Assembly: GCA_029907285.1 (NCBI GenBank)
Contig: JARYMD010000318.1
Location: 1-5,290, forward strand
DNA length: 5,290 bases
DNA from: Verrucomicrobiota bacterium
Lineage (GTDB): Bacteria > Verrucomicrobiota > Verrucomicrobiia > Limisphaerales > J093
Direction: 5' to 3'
Shown here one piece after another: positions 1 through 5,290 of this stretch. The notes below the pieces were generated by a model. It was not told where the DNA came from. It ran no database searches and worked only from the letters and a program-made list of their open reading frames with translations. Position numbers and translations under genes: made by a program. The stretch's first letter is position 1, and every line of letters starts with the position of its first letter.

Positions 1-28
1 GTGCCCGGCCCGATTTTTTGGCCGGCAC
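1..28. terminator. GC-rich inverted repeat, possible 3' end of an upstream terminator
   Basis: Bases 1-10 (GTGCCCGGCC) can pair with 20-28 (GGCCGGCAC) with one bulged C, leaving a T-rich 9-base loop. The run of six Ts at 14-19 lies in the loop rather than after the stem. An equally good reading is that bases 1-12 are the right arm of a hairpin whose left arm lies before the window, followed directly by the T-run, which would be a classical rho-independent terminator for an upstream plus-strand gene. The window edge prevents a decision. Confidence 0.35.
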
Positions 29-66
29 GGCCATCGAAAGCCGAAAAAGCAATCGGCGTATGAAAT

Positions 67-85
67 ATACGGGCTAGTCCCGTAT
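67..85. promoter_or_regulatory. Perfect 7-bp inverted repeat upstream of the uvrA-like gene
   Basis: ATACGGG at 67-73 and CCCGTAT at 79-85 are exact reverse complements around a 5-base centre CTAGT. The centre itself is nearly palindromic. The repeat sits 115 bases before the first possible start codon of the uvrA-like gene. It could be a dimeric-repressor operator or a leader hairpin. It does not match LexA boxes I know (CTGT-N8-ACAG, GAAC-N4-GTTC, GTTC-N7-GTTC), so SOS control cannot be claimed. No convincing -35/-10 pair was found near it. Confidence 0.3.
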
Positions 86-191
86 CCATGATTTGTTTTT
101 ACTCTGTTTGTTTGAGTGACAACTTAGCGCATGCGGACCTTTTCACAAGCTAATTTCTTCAGTTTTGGTTCCAAGCGCTGACTGTGCTATT

Positions 192-198
192 GGTAGGG
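192..198 (+). promoter_or_regulatory. Shine-Dalgarno-like GGTAGGG deciding the uvrA start
   Basis: The sequence GGTAGGG ends one base before GTG 200 but seven bases before the in-frame GTG 206. Normal spacing therefore favours 206, which would shorten the protein by two residues. Both starts lie upstream of the conserved VHGAREHNLK motif, so the choice does not affect any domain. Confidence 0.4.
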
Positions 199-199
199 C

Positions 200-2956
200 G
201 TGTGTGTGCGGAACAAAATCGCGTTTGTTGAGCAGGGGACAGTCACTGTCCATGGCGCGCGCGAGCACAATCTGAAGTGCATCGCGGTCGAGATACCGCG
301 CAACCGGTTCGTTGTGATTACCGGGGTGAGCGGTTCGGGCAAGAGCACGCTGGCATTCGACATACTGTTTGCGGAAGGGCAGCGGAGGTTTCTGGACTCG
401 ATGAACGCCTACGCGCGTCAGTTTGTCGAGCAATTGCCCCGGCCGGACGTGGATTTGATCGACGGTCTTCCGCCAACGGTGAGCATTGAACAGCGCAATT
501 CCAAAGGGGGCGGCAAGAGCACTGTGGCGACAGTTACCGAGATTCACCATTTTGTTCGTCTGTTGTTTGCGCGGCTGGGGACGATTTATTGTCCCGATTG
601 CGGCGTGCCGGTGGGGGTGGCATCGGCGGCGGAGGTGGCGACCCGGATTCGTGAGAAGCTGCGGAAATGCCGTGAATTGAAGCTGCTGGCGCCGGTTGTG
701 CGCGGGCGCAAAGGATTTCACAACAGGATTGCGCAATGGGCGGCTCGCCACGGGTACGAGCAGATTCGGGCTGACGGCCGGTTTTTGCCGGCGGATCAGC
801 CCCTGCGCCTTGACCGGTTTCGGGAGCATAATGTCGAGATTGTGACCGGGGTTTTGACTGGGGGCCGTGCGGAGAAAGCGGGCGCCGGCCATGCGCAATC
901 GATCGAAAGACTTGTAGAGGAAACCCTTGGTTTGGGCGGGGGCACGATGTTGACGCTCGATGAAGACGGTCGATCGGATGTCTATTCAAGCGAGCGCGCG
1001 TGCGTGCGTTGCGGGCGTTCGTTTCCGCCGCCGGACCCGAAGCTGTTCAGTTACAATTCACCGGCGGGGTGGTGTCCGCGTTGCCGTGGGTTTGGCGAGA
1101 TGTTCTACATGCCTGGGGGGGTTGACCGGGGCGCCCGCGCGGAGGCGATCGAGGAATCATGGTTTGAATGGATGGAAGGGCAGAGGGTTGTTTGTCCCGA
1201 GTGCAATGGTGCGCGGCTGAACGACGTTGCGAGAGCTGTCAGGCTTGAGTGTGGAGGCGCTGAGCTGGTTATCAGTGGCGAGTCGGGCATGCCGGATGTG
1301 AGAACTGCAACACCCACAATTGTGGACGTTGGCGCTGCGAGTGTTGGGTCGGCCCTTGAATGGGTTCGGGGGCTCAGATTCACTGACTGGATGGCGCAAA
1401 TCGCGCGGGACATCGTGCCGGAGATTCGAGAGCGTTTGACGTTCCTCGAGCAGGTTGGGCTGGGCTATTTGCAGCTTGGCCGGAGTGTGCCGAGCCTCTC
1501 TGGTGGCGAAGCACAGAGGATTCGGCTGGCGGCGCAACTTGGATCGAATCTGAGCGGAGTGCTGTATGTTTTGGATGAACCGACGATTGGGTTGCATCCG
1601 CGGGATAATGAGCGGTTGCTGGGGATTTGCGCGCGGCTGGTGGCGAAGGGGAACTCGTTGGTGGTGGTTGAGCACGACGATGCCACCATGCGGCGGGCTG
1701 ATCACATCATTGACCTTGGGCCGGGAGCGGGTGTCAATGGCGGTCAGGTTGTCGCCAGCGGTTCGCTGCGCGAACTTGTGAAGAACCCGATGTCGATCAC
1801 CGGACTCTGTTTGCGGGAATCGAGGCGGTACCCAACGCGCGGTTTCCGGCGGCCGGTAGCGGAATCTGAAAACGGGAAGGGCAGGCATGGCGCCAGTGCT
1901 GGAGACGTGGTGGAGTGGCTTGTGTTGGAAGGAGCTTCGGTCCACAACCTGAAGAATCTGACGGTCCGGTTTCCGCTTGGGAGGTTGATACTTGTGACCG
2001 GCGTGAGCGGGTCGGGCAAGAGCAGTCTGGTTCGGGAATGTCTGATGCCGGCGCTGGCGGCGAAGCTCGGGGTTGGACATGGCGTTGGGACGAAGCAGCG
2101 GGGATCGACGGGTGTCGTTACTGCGGGTTATGAGAAGATTCGAGCTGTGCACGAGGTTGATCAGTCGCCGATTGGGCGCACCCCGCGATCTGTCCCGGCA
2201 ACGTATGTGGGGTTCTTTGACGACATCAGACGATTGTTTGCGGGGGTGCCGGAGGCGAGGTTGCGCGGATATGGTCCCGGCCGGTTTTCGTTCAACAACG
2301 CCGAAGGCCGATGCCCGGAATGCGAAGGTGCTGGTGTGGTGAAACTCGAGATGAGTTTCATGCCGACGGCGTATGTGCCGTGCAACACGTGCCGCGGGTT
2401 GCGGTTCAATCCAGGCACGCTCGAAATAGAGTTTCACGGGCGCAACATTGCGCAGGTGCTCGACATGAGTGTGGGTCAGGCGCTGGCGTTTTTCGGTGCG
2501 TTCCCGCGGATTCGCCGTGCGCTTGAGGCGCTGCATGACACCGGCCTTGACTATCTGAAACTTGGACAAACCAGCTCAACTCTCAGCGGCGGCGAAGCAC
2601 AGCGCGTGAAACTCGTCACGCATTTGTTAACCGGGTTCGGCGATCAAACGCAATTGCGCGAGCAAAAACGGAAGTTCAATCTCTTTATTCTTGAAGAGCC
2701 GACCATTGGACTTCACATGTCCGACGTGAAACGACTGGTCGAAGTGTTGCAACGGCTTGTTGATGCCGGCCACACAGTGATTGTTATCGAGCACAACCTC
2801 GATTTGATTGCAGACGCAGACTGGGTGATTGACCTTGGACCTGAAGGGGGAGAGGCAGGAGGCAGAATCGTTGCTCAGGGTACGCCCGAGGAAACAGCGC
2901 ACAATAAAAGCTCGCATACAGGCCGGTTCCTGCGTAAGGTCCTGTCAGGTACATGA
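200..2956 (+). CDS. uvrA: UvrA-family excinuclease ABC subunit A, insertion-domain-less form
   Basis: ABC-type ATPase that in nucleotide excision repair scans DNA as a dimer, recognises lesions and loads UvrB. Numbered from GTG at 200: Walker A I at 42-50 (Lys48), zinc module 1 Cys131/134 and 268/271 flanking a UvrB-binding-type region with LLAPVVRGRKG at 162-172, zinc module 2 Cys292/295 and 332/335, signature I LSGGEAQR at 433-440, Walker B I LDEPT with Asp459/Glu460, switch His492; then Walker A II at 601-609 (Lys607), DQSPIGRTPRS at 654-664, zinc module 3 Cys705/708 and 728/731, signature II at 795-802, Walker B II LEEPT, switch His865. Only 36 residues separate the halves of zinc module 2, against roughly 120 in E. 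coli UvrA, so the insertion domain is essentially absent. The Walker B II Asp is Glu832. Start: the in-frame stop at 194-196 limits it to GTG 200 or GTG 206; GGTAGGG at 192-198 is better spaced for 206. Family call is certain; it may be a paralogue rather than the housekeeping copy. Confidence 0.95.
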   Translation: MCVRNKIAFVEQGTVTVHGAREHNLKCIAVEIPRNRFVVITGVSGSGKSTLAFDILFAEGQRRFLDSMNAYARQFVEQLPRPDVDLIDGLPPTVSIEQRNSKGGGKSTVATVTEIHHFVRLLFARLGTIYCPDCGVPVGVASAAEVATRIREKLRKCRELKLLAPVVRGRKGFHNRIAQWAARHGYEQIRADGRFLPADQPLRLDRFREHNVEIVTGVLTGGRAEKAGAGHAQSIERLVEETLGLGGGTMLTLDEDGRSDVYSSERACVRCGRSFPPPDPKLFSYNSPAGWCPRCRGFGEMFYMPGGVDRGARAEAIEESWFEWMEGQRVVCPECNGARLNDVARAVRLECGGAELVISGESGMPDVRTATPTIVDVGAASVGSALEWVRGLRFTDWMAQIARDIVPEIRERLTFLEQVGLGYLQLGRSVPSLSGGEAQRIRLAAQLGSNLSGVLYVLDEPTIGLHPRDNERLLGICARLVAKGNSLVVVEHDDATMRRADHIIDLGPGAGVNGGQVVASGSLRELVKNPMSITGLCLRESRRYPTRGFRRPVAESENGKGRHGASAGDVVEWLVLEGASVHNLKNLTVRFPLGRLILVTGVSGSGKSSLVRECLMPALAAKLGVGHGVGTKQRGSTGVVTAGYEKIRAVHEVDQSPIGRTPRSVPATYVGFFDDIRRLFAGVPEARLRGYGPGRFSFNNAEGRCPECEGAGVVKLEMSFMPTAYVPCNTCRGLRFNPGTLEIEFHGRNIAQVLDMSVGQALAFFGAFPRIRRALEALHDTGLDYLKLGQTSSTLSGGEAQRVKLVTHLLTGFGDQTQLREQKRKFNLFILEEPTIGLHMSDVKRLVEVLQRLVDAGHTVIVIEHNLDLIADADWVIDLGPEGGEAGGRIVAQGTPEETAHNKSSHTGRFLRKVLSGT

Positions 2957-3417
2957 GCTGGCCATACGAAGAAATCCTCTCCGGCGAGGTCTGGATCCGT
3001 TTCCCACCGGGCAAGCGACACGAAACAATTTGCGCGCGTCTTCATCAGGAAATTCAGAGATGCCTGACATCTTCGGTTCGTTTGTTGCCGGCCCGCGAGG
3101 TGGTTCAAGTCCGAACCGGCACGATGATCAGGCCCGACCTTTCGCTCATCGATGTTGAGAGTGGCAAGCTCTGGCTCGCTGTCGAGGTGGTCAATTCAGA
3201 AGATCACAGGCCCGATACGGTCATCAAGAAGACCCTTTACGAGGAAATTGGGCTTCCGCGGCTCTGGATTGTCGATCCGCGTTACAATAACGTTGAAGTC
3301 TATGAAACTGGCGAGTACGGGCTGACGTTGAAAGCCATTCTTGGCAACAACGAATTTCTTACCGAGGAGGGTTTGCCGCTGCTCCAGATGAGAATTGCAG
3401 ACCTGTTCTGTGAATGA
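2953..3417 (+). CDS. Uma2 family (DUF820) putative restriction-endonuclease-fold protein
   Basis: Protein of 154 residues with the layout of the Uma2/DUF820 family, whose fold belongs to the PD-(D/E)XK nuclease group; substrates of most members are unknown. Visible landmarks: an N-terminal beta strand and RHETICARLHQEI helix (22-34), the RPDLSLID segment with Asp62, the LAVEVVNSED segment with Glu78, Lys92/Lys93 before the conserved Tyr96, and GLPRLWIVDPRYNNVEVYE (100-118), the most recognisable family motif. Asp62, Glu78 and one of the lysines are the likely metal/catalytic set, so the protein looks intact rather than dead. Its ATG overlaps the uvrA-like stop codon as ATGA, implying translational coupling and one transcript. 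The family is usually encoded as scattered single genes, so the link to a UvrA-type ATPase may be functional, but partnership is inferred from position only. Confidence 0.88.
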   Translation: MSWPYEEILSGEVWIRFPPGKRHETICARLHQEIQRCLTSSVRLLPAREVVQVRTGTMIRPDLSLIDVESGKLWLAVEVVNSEDHRPDTVIKKTLYEEIGLPRLWIVDPRYNNVEVYETGEYGLTLKAILGNNEFLTEEGLPLLQMRIADLFCE

Positions 3418-3434
3418 CGCAGCTCAGCGCTGCG
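3418..3434 (+). terminator. Short hairpin immediately after the Uma2 stop codon
   Basis: CGCAGC at 3418-3423 pairs exactly with GCTGCG at 3429-3434 around a TCAGC loop. It starts on the base after the TGA. There is no T-run behind it, so it is at most a weak terminator or a 3'-end stabilising hairpin for the uvrA-Uma2 transcript. Confidence 0.3.
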
Positions 3435-3449
3435 CATTTGGCGACGCCG

Positions 3450-3797
3450 CGCCCGGCCTTTGCGTTCGGCGTAGAGATTGTATGCCGTGTACCACGGGTC
3501 TTCGGGCATCGGCCGCGAGTATTGATGCTGAAGTGGCTTGCTCGTGTCGCGACGAAAGGCCTGCACCGGCACCGCCTCACGCTGAGCGTCGTATCCCCAG
3601 GACTCCAACAGCCCCGCCACGCAGCCGTCCGCTTCGTGGCCTTGGTGGTGAGGTTGCGGGCGGATTTCGAGGGCTTCCGCCTTGACAACGGGCTGCCCTG
3701 GTCCCGGGGTGCCTTTGAAAAGAGCGGCCTTGGAAATCAAGCTGTAGAGGCGCTCACGAGTTGAAAAAGCACGTTCTTGTCGCACGAAAAATACCAT
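3450..3797 (-). pseudogene. Probable truncated M28-type peptidase fragment (N-terminal part)
   Basis: The minus strand reads as protein-like sequence from ATG at 3797-3795, with the best part at residues 39-116 (about 3683 down to 3450). Segments such as HHQGHEADG, LLESWGYDAQREAVPVQAF, RDTSKPLQHQY and DPWYTAYNLYAERKG recall the region just before the catalytic zinc-binding core of M28 aminopeptidase-like proteins, where a strand of the form NLxAExKG is followed by a VxxGAHxDS motif. That motif never appears: after residue 116 the reading becomes Arg-rich (RARRRQMRSAELRHSQ) and then runs antisense through the Uma2 gene until 3300. No zinc ligands or catalytic Asp/Glu are present, so it cannot be an active peptidase. 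Recognition is by eye and only moderate; an unrelated small protein or a chance open frame remains possible. Confidence 0.42.
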
Positions 3798-4215
3798 GTC
3801 AAAACACGATCATACCCCCAAATGCTATGCACATTGCTGTCCGCATGTGCATTCCGAAGATGGTGATGCAGGCATTTCGCACTGCAGTTTCCTGGGCGGC
3901 ATGAGTGGCGTTGCGCTGGGCAGCATGGCGTTTGCCTGGGTCTCATGGGCTGAAGCGGCCGGAACAAACGGTGCCTTGCCTGCCCCGCCCCCGCGAAATC
4001 CGCTGCGCGTCAAACCGGTATTGACATACGCGACGCCCCAAAGGGCGCCCAAAACGAGTTGGCGACCGTGGGGCGGCATTCAAACAGAGGAAGACGCCAA
4101 AGCTGAGACATCCCGCATCGTTGAAGAGTTGAACAAGCTGCGCGCGGACGCGGACTTTCCGGTCGAGTTTTGCCTGTCACAGCCATTCGCGATCCGAAAC
4201 AGTTGGAGGGCGTGA
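3796..4215 (+). CDS. N-terminal part of frameshifted sugar isomerase-like protein, with degenerate Tat signal
   Basis: The first 125 codons appear to be the beginning of the isomerase-like protein continued at 4170 in another frame. Residues 1-26 are a long n-region very rich in His and Cys (H4, H6, C10, H13, C14, C15, H17, H19). Residues 28-33 read SHCSFL, which lines up with the Tat consensus SRRxFL but has His29-Cys30 in place of the two Args. A hydrophobic stretch GMSGVALGSMAFAWVSW (35-51) and an AEAAG cleavage-like site follow. Residues from about 96 (TEEDAKAETSRIVEELNKL) form a helix, then ADADFPVEF leads into the frame break at Phe125. The last 14 residues to the stop at 4213-4215 are out-of-frame read-through. 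There is no clear Shine-Dalgarno before ATG 3796; Met36 (3901) is an alternative start but would delete the signal-like segment. Confidence 0.6.
   Translation: MSKHDHTPKCYAHCCPHVHSEDGDAGISHCSFLGGMSGVALGSMAFAWVSWAEAAGTNGALPAPPPRNPLRVKPVLTYATPQRAPKTSWRPWGGIQTEEDAKAETSRIVEELNKLRADADFPVEFCLSQPFAIRNSWRA
4168..4171 (+). other. Frameshift site: T-tract of four, one base short
   Basis: Reading from 3796 gives GAG TTT TGC CTG and soon a stop at 4213. Adding one T gives GAG TTT TTG CCT GTC ACA, which encodes VEFLPVTAIRDP and runs without a stop to 5234. The sequence across the join has the periodic pattern expected of one alpha/beta protein (ADFPVEF then LPVTAIRDPKQ). The deletion is thus most simply placed in this homopolymer. 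Confidence 0.7.
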
Positions 4216-5234
4216 CAGACCTTGCGGGGGCCGACACGGTCCTGCTGTATGCGGCGGGCGGGCCGTCGCACGTGTTCCAGCAGTTCCGCGACCAGGGCAA
4301 GGACGTCATCTACTTCCTCCGGCACAAGTCCGGGCCGGTCTCGCTGTGGTACGAAATCGTCAGCCCCATCCAGTTGCGCGGCCGCACCGGCGAGCGCGTT
4401 ACGAAGAATTTCGATGAGCAGGATGTGGTGGTGGACAACATGGGCGAAGTGCTCTGGAGGTTGCGGGCACTGTGCGGATTGAAGAACACCATGGGCAGCC
4501 GCATCGTCGCCATCGGCGGCGCCAGCGGTTGGGCGCACCCGCGGGCACCCGAACTGGCCAAGGAGCGTTTCAAACTCGACATTCAGACGGTGTCGTACCC
4601 GGACTTGACCGAGTTGATCAAAGCGGCCCGGGCGGACCGCGCGGCCGTGGCGCTGGCGCAAAAACGCGCCGAGGCCTATTTGAAGCTGCCAGGGACAACG
4701 CTGGAGACGGAGTACAAGTTTGTCGAAAACGCCATGCTGCTCGACCGGGTGTTTCGAACCATCATGAAGCAGGCCGACTGCCGGTCGATCACAATCAACG
4801 AGTGCATGGGCACCATCATGCCAATCGCCGAAACCACCGCCTGCCTGACACTGAGCACGCTCAACGACGATGGGTACATGGCCTTTTGCGAGTCGGATTT
4901 CGTGGTTGTCCCGTCCGGCATTCTCTTGAGCAACATCTCCGGCCGGCCGGTTTTCCTGAACGATCCCACCTACCCTCACAAGGGCCTGATCACGCTGGCG
5001 CACTGCACCGGTCCTCGGAAGATGGACGGACGGACCGTCGAACCGGCGCGGATTCTGACGCACTTCGAGTCGGACTACGGCGCGGCGCCGAAAGTCGAGA
5101 TGCGCAAAGGCCAGATCACCAGCAACATCCTGCCCGGCTTCAAAGCGGAGCGCTGGGTGGGCCTGCTGGGCGAGATTGTTGACAGCCCATTCCTGGCGAT
5201 CTGTCGAGACCAGATCACTGTCATCCGGCCATGA
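4170..5234 (+). CDS. L-fucose isomerase-like sugar isomerase family protein, main part (frameshifted)
   Basis: Continuous frame of 354 codons from TTG 4170; the frame is open only from 4125, and the natural beginning is the separate frame starting at 3796. It resembles the L-fucose/L-arabinose isomerase-like superfamily, which interconverts aldoses and ketoses using a divalent metal. An N-terminal Rossmann-like half has DTVLLYAAGG (22-31), DVIYFLRHKSGPVSLWYE (45-62) and RIVAIGGASGW (111-121). The C-terminal half has TINECMGTIMP (208-218), AFCESDFVVVPSG (238-250), NDPTYPHKG (264-272) and LAHCTGPRKM (276-285). Glu211, Glu241 or Asp243, and His278 are my candidates for the metal ligands, by analogy with Glu, Asp and His in E. 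coli FucI. The end, CRDQITVIRP, is abrupt, and I would expect a further helix in relatives. Secreted members are often of unknown substrate, so a specific sugar is not assigned. The superfamily call is fairly good; the exact activity is unknown. Confidence 0.68.
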   Translation: MPVTAIRDPKQLEGVTDLAGADTVLLYAAGGPSHVFQQFRDQGKDVIYFLRHKSGPVSLWYEIVSPIQLRGRTGERVTKNFDEQDVVVDNMGEVLWRLRALCGLKNTMGSRIVAIGGASGWAHPRAPELAKERFKLDIQTVSYPDLTELIKAARADRAAVALAQKRAEAYLKLPGTTLETEYKFVENAMLLDRVFRTIMKQADCRSITINECMGTIMPIAETTACLTLSTLNDDGYMAFCESDFVVVPSGILLSNISGRPVFLNDPTYPHKGLITLAHCTGPRKMDGRTVEPARILTHFESDYGAAPKVEMRKGQITSNILPGFKAERWVGLLGEIVDSPFLAICRDQITVIRP

Positions 5235-5290
5235 AGCGCACTGTCCATTGCAAGTCCTTGCAAAACCGCAGGATGGCAACGATCCGACGT
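5235..5290. other. Non-coding tail after the isomerase-like gene
   Basis: Fifty-six bases to the window end. No hairpin with T-run, start codon with ribosome site or recognisable gene beginning is visible. If the isomerase-like gene has a second frameshift near its end, its lost C-terminus could begin here, but none of the three frames gives a stretch I can recognise. Confidence 0.3.

Noticed and set aside
90..160. Sigma-70 type promoter before the uvrA-like gene
   Set aside because: TTGTTT at 93-98 and AT-rich hexamers around 149-156 exist, but no pair has acceptable spacing and match.
143..898. Minus-strand open frame of 251 codons across the uvrA start
   Set aside because: It covers Walker A I and the UvrB-binding region in antisense and has low-complexity, basic composition.
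1157..2569. Minus-strand open frame of 470 codons inside the uvrA-like gene
   Set aside because: It lies wholly opposite conserved ATPase and zinc motifs, is rich in Arg, Pro and His, and resembles no protein family.
3414..3764. Plus-strand frame of 116 codons whose ATG overlaps the Uma2 stop as ATGA
   Set aside because: The overlap made a third coupled gene tempting, but the product has no recognisable motif or clear structure, and the minus strand of the same bases reads much more like a real protein.
3797..3802. TTGACA on the minus strand as a -35 box for the peptidase fragment
   Set aside because: No -10-like hexamer lies 16-18 bases downstream, and it would place transcription inside the fragment's own reading frame.
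4167..4172. Programmed -1 ribosomal frameshifting at the T-tract
   Set aside because: GAG TTT TGC does not form an X-XXY-YYZ slippery heptamer; slipping back one base would put tRNA-Phe on GTT, and no strong downstream stem was evident.
4472..5182. Plus-strand frame of 236 codons within the isomerase-like gene
   Set aside because: It is an out-of-phase shadow, His/Arg/Gly-rich, without domains.
4080..5279. Long minus-strand open frame of 399 codons opposite the isomerase-like gene
   Set aside because: It is the usual antisense shadow of a GC-rich gene: no recognisable motif, skewed His/Arg/Gln-rich composition, and it overlaps a frame with clear family motifs.
1..5290. CRISPR array, tRNA/rRNA genes, insertion sequence or integrase
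   Set aside because: No regularly spaced repeats, cloverleaf, terminal inverted repeats with a transposase, or recombinase motifs were seen.

Overview
The window is 5.29 kb of bacterial chromosome, moderately GC-rich. It carries one complete large gene, one small complete gene coupled to it, a degraded patch, and a Tat-exported-type sugar isomerase-like gene split by a frameshift. The mix of an insertion-domain-less UvrA, an Uma2 nuclease and a secreted FucI-like isomerase, with little Shine-Dalgarno signal, suggests the Planctomycetota/Verrucomicrobiota group, most likely Verrucomicrobiota. This is an inference from protein style only; there is no rRNA or other marker here.

Layout. Bases 1-199 are non-coding and hold a GC-rich inverted repeat at the very start (possibly the 3' part of an upstream gene's terminator) and a perfect 7-bp palindrome at 67-85 that could be an operator or leader hairpin. 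Bases 200-2956 (+) encode a UvrA-family ATPase of about 918 residues. It has two complete ABC cassettes, three zinc modules and a UvrB-binding region, but almost no insertion domain. An ATGA overlap joins it to 2953-3417 (+), an Uma2-family (PD-(D/E)XK fold) putative nuclease. The two are almost certainly one transcription unit, pairing a DNA-damage-recognition-type ATPase with a nuclease-fold protein.

Bases 3418-3795 have no convincing plus-strand gene. On the minus strand, about 3450-3797, there is what looks like an N-terminal fragment of an M28-type peptidase that ends close to the Uma2 stop codon, so this is probably a rearrangement scar.

Bases 3796-5234 (+) encode a protein resembling the L-fucose isomerase-like sugar isomerases, in two overlapping frames. 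The N-terminal 125 codons and the following 354 codons join into one continuous protein of about 479 residues if a single T is restored in the T-tract at 4168-4171. The N-terminus has the layout of a Tat signal, but the twin arginines are His-Cys. The frameshift, the altered signal and the neighbouring gene fragment together suggest either local gene decay or sequencing error in part.

I found no tRNA, rRNA, CRISPR array, insertion sequence or integrase. The most worthwhile points are the split isomerase with its missing twin-arginine pair, and the coupled UvrA-like/Uma2 pair.
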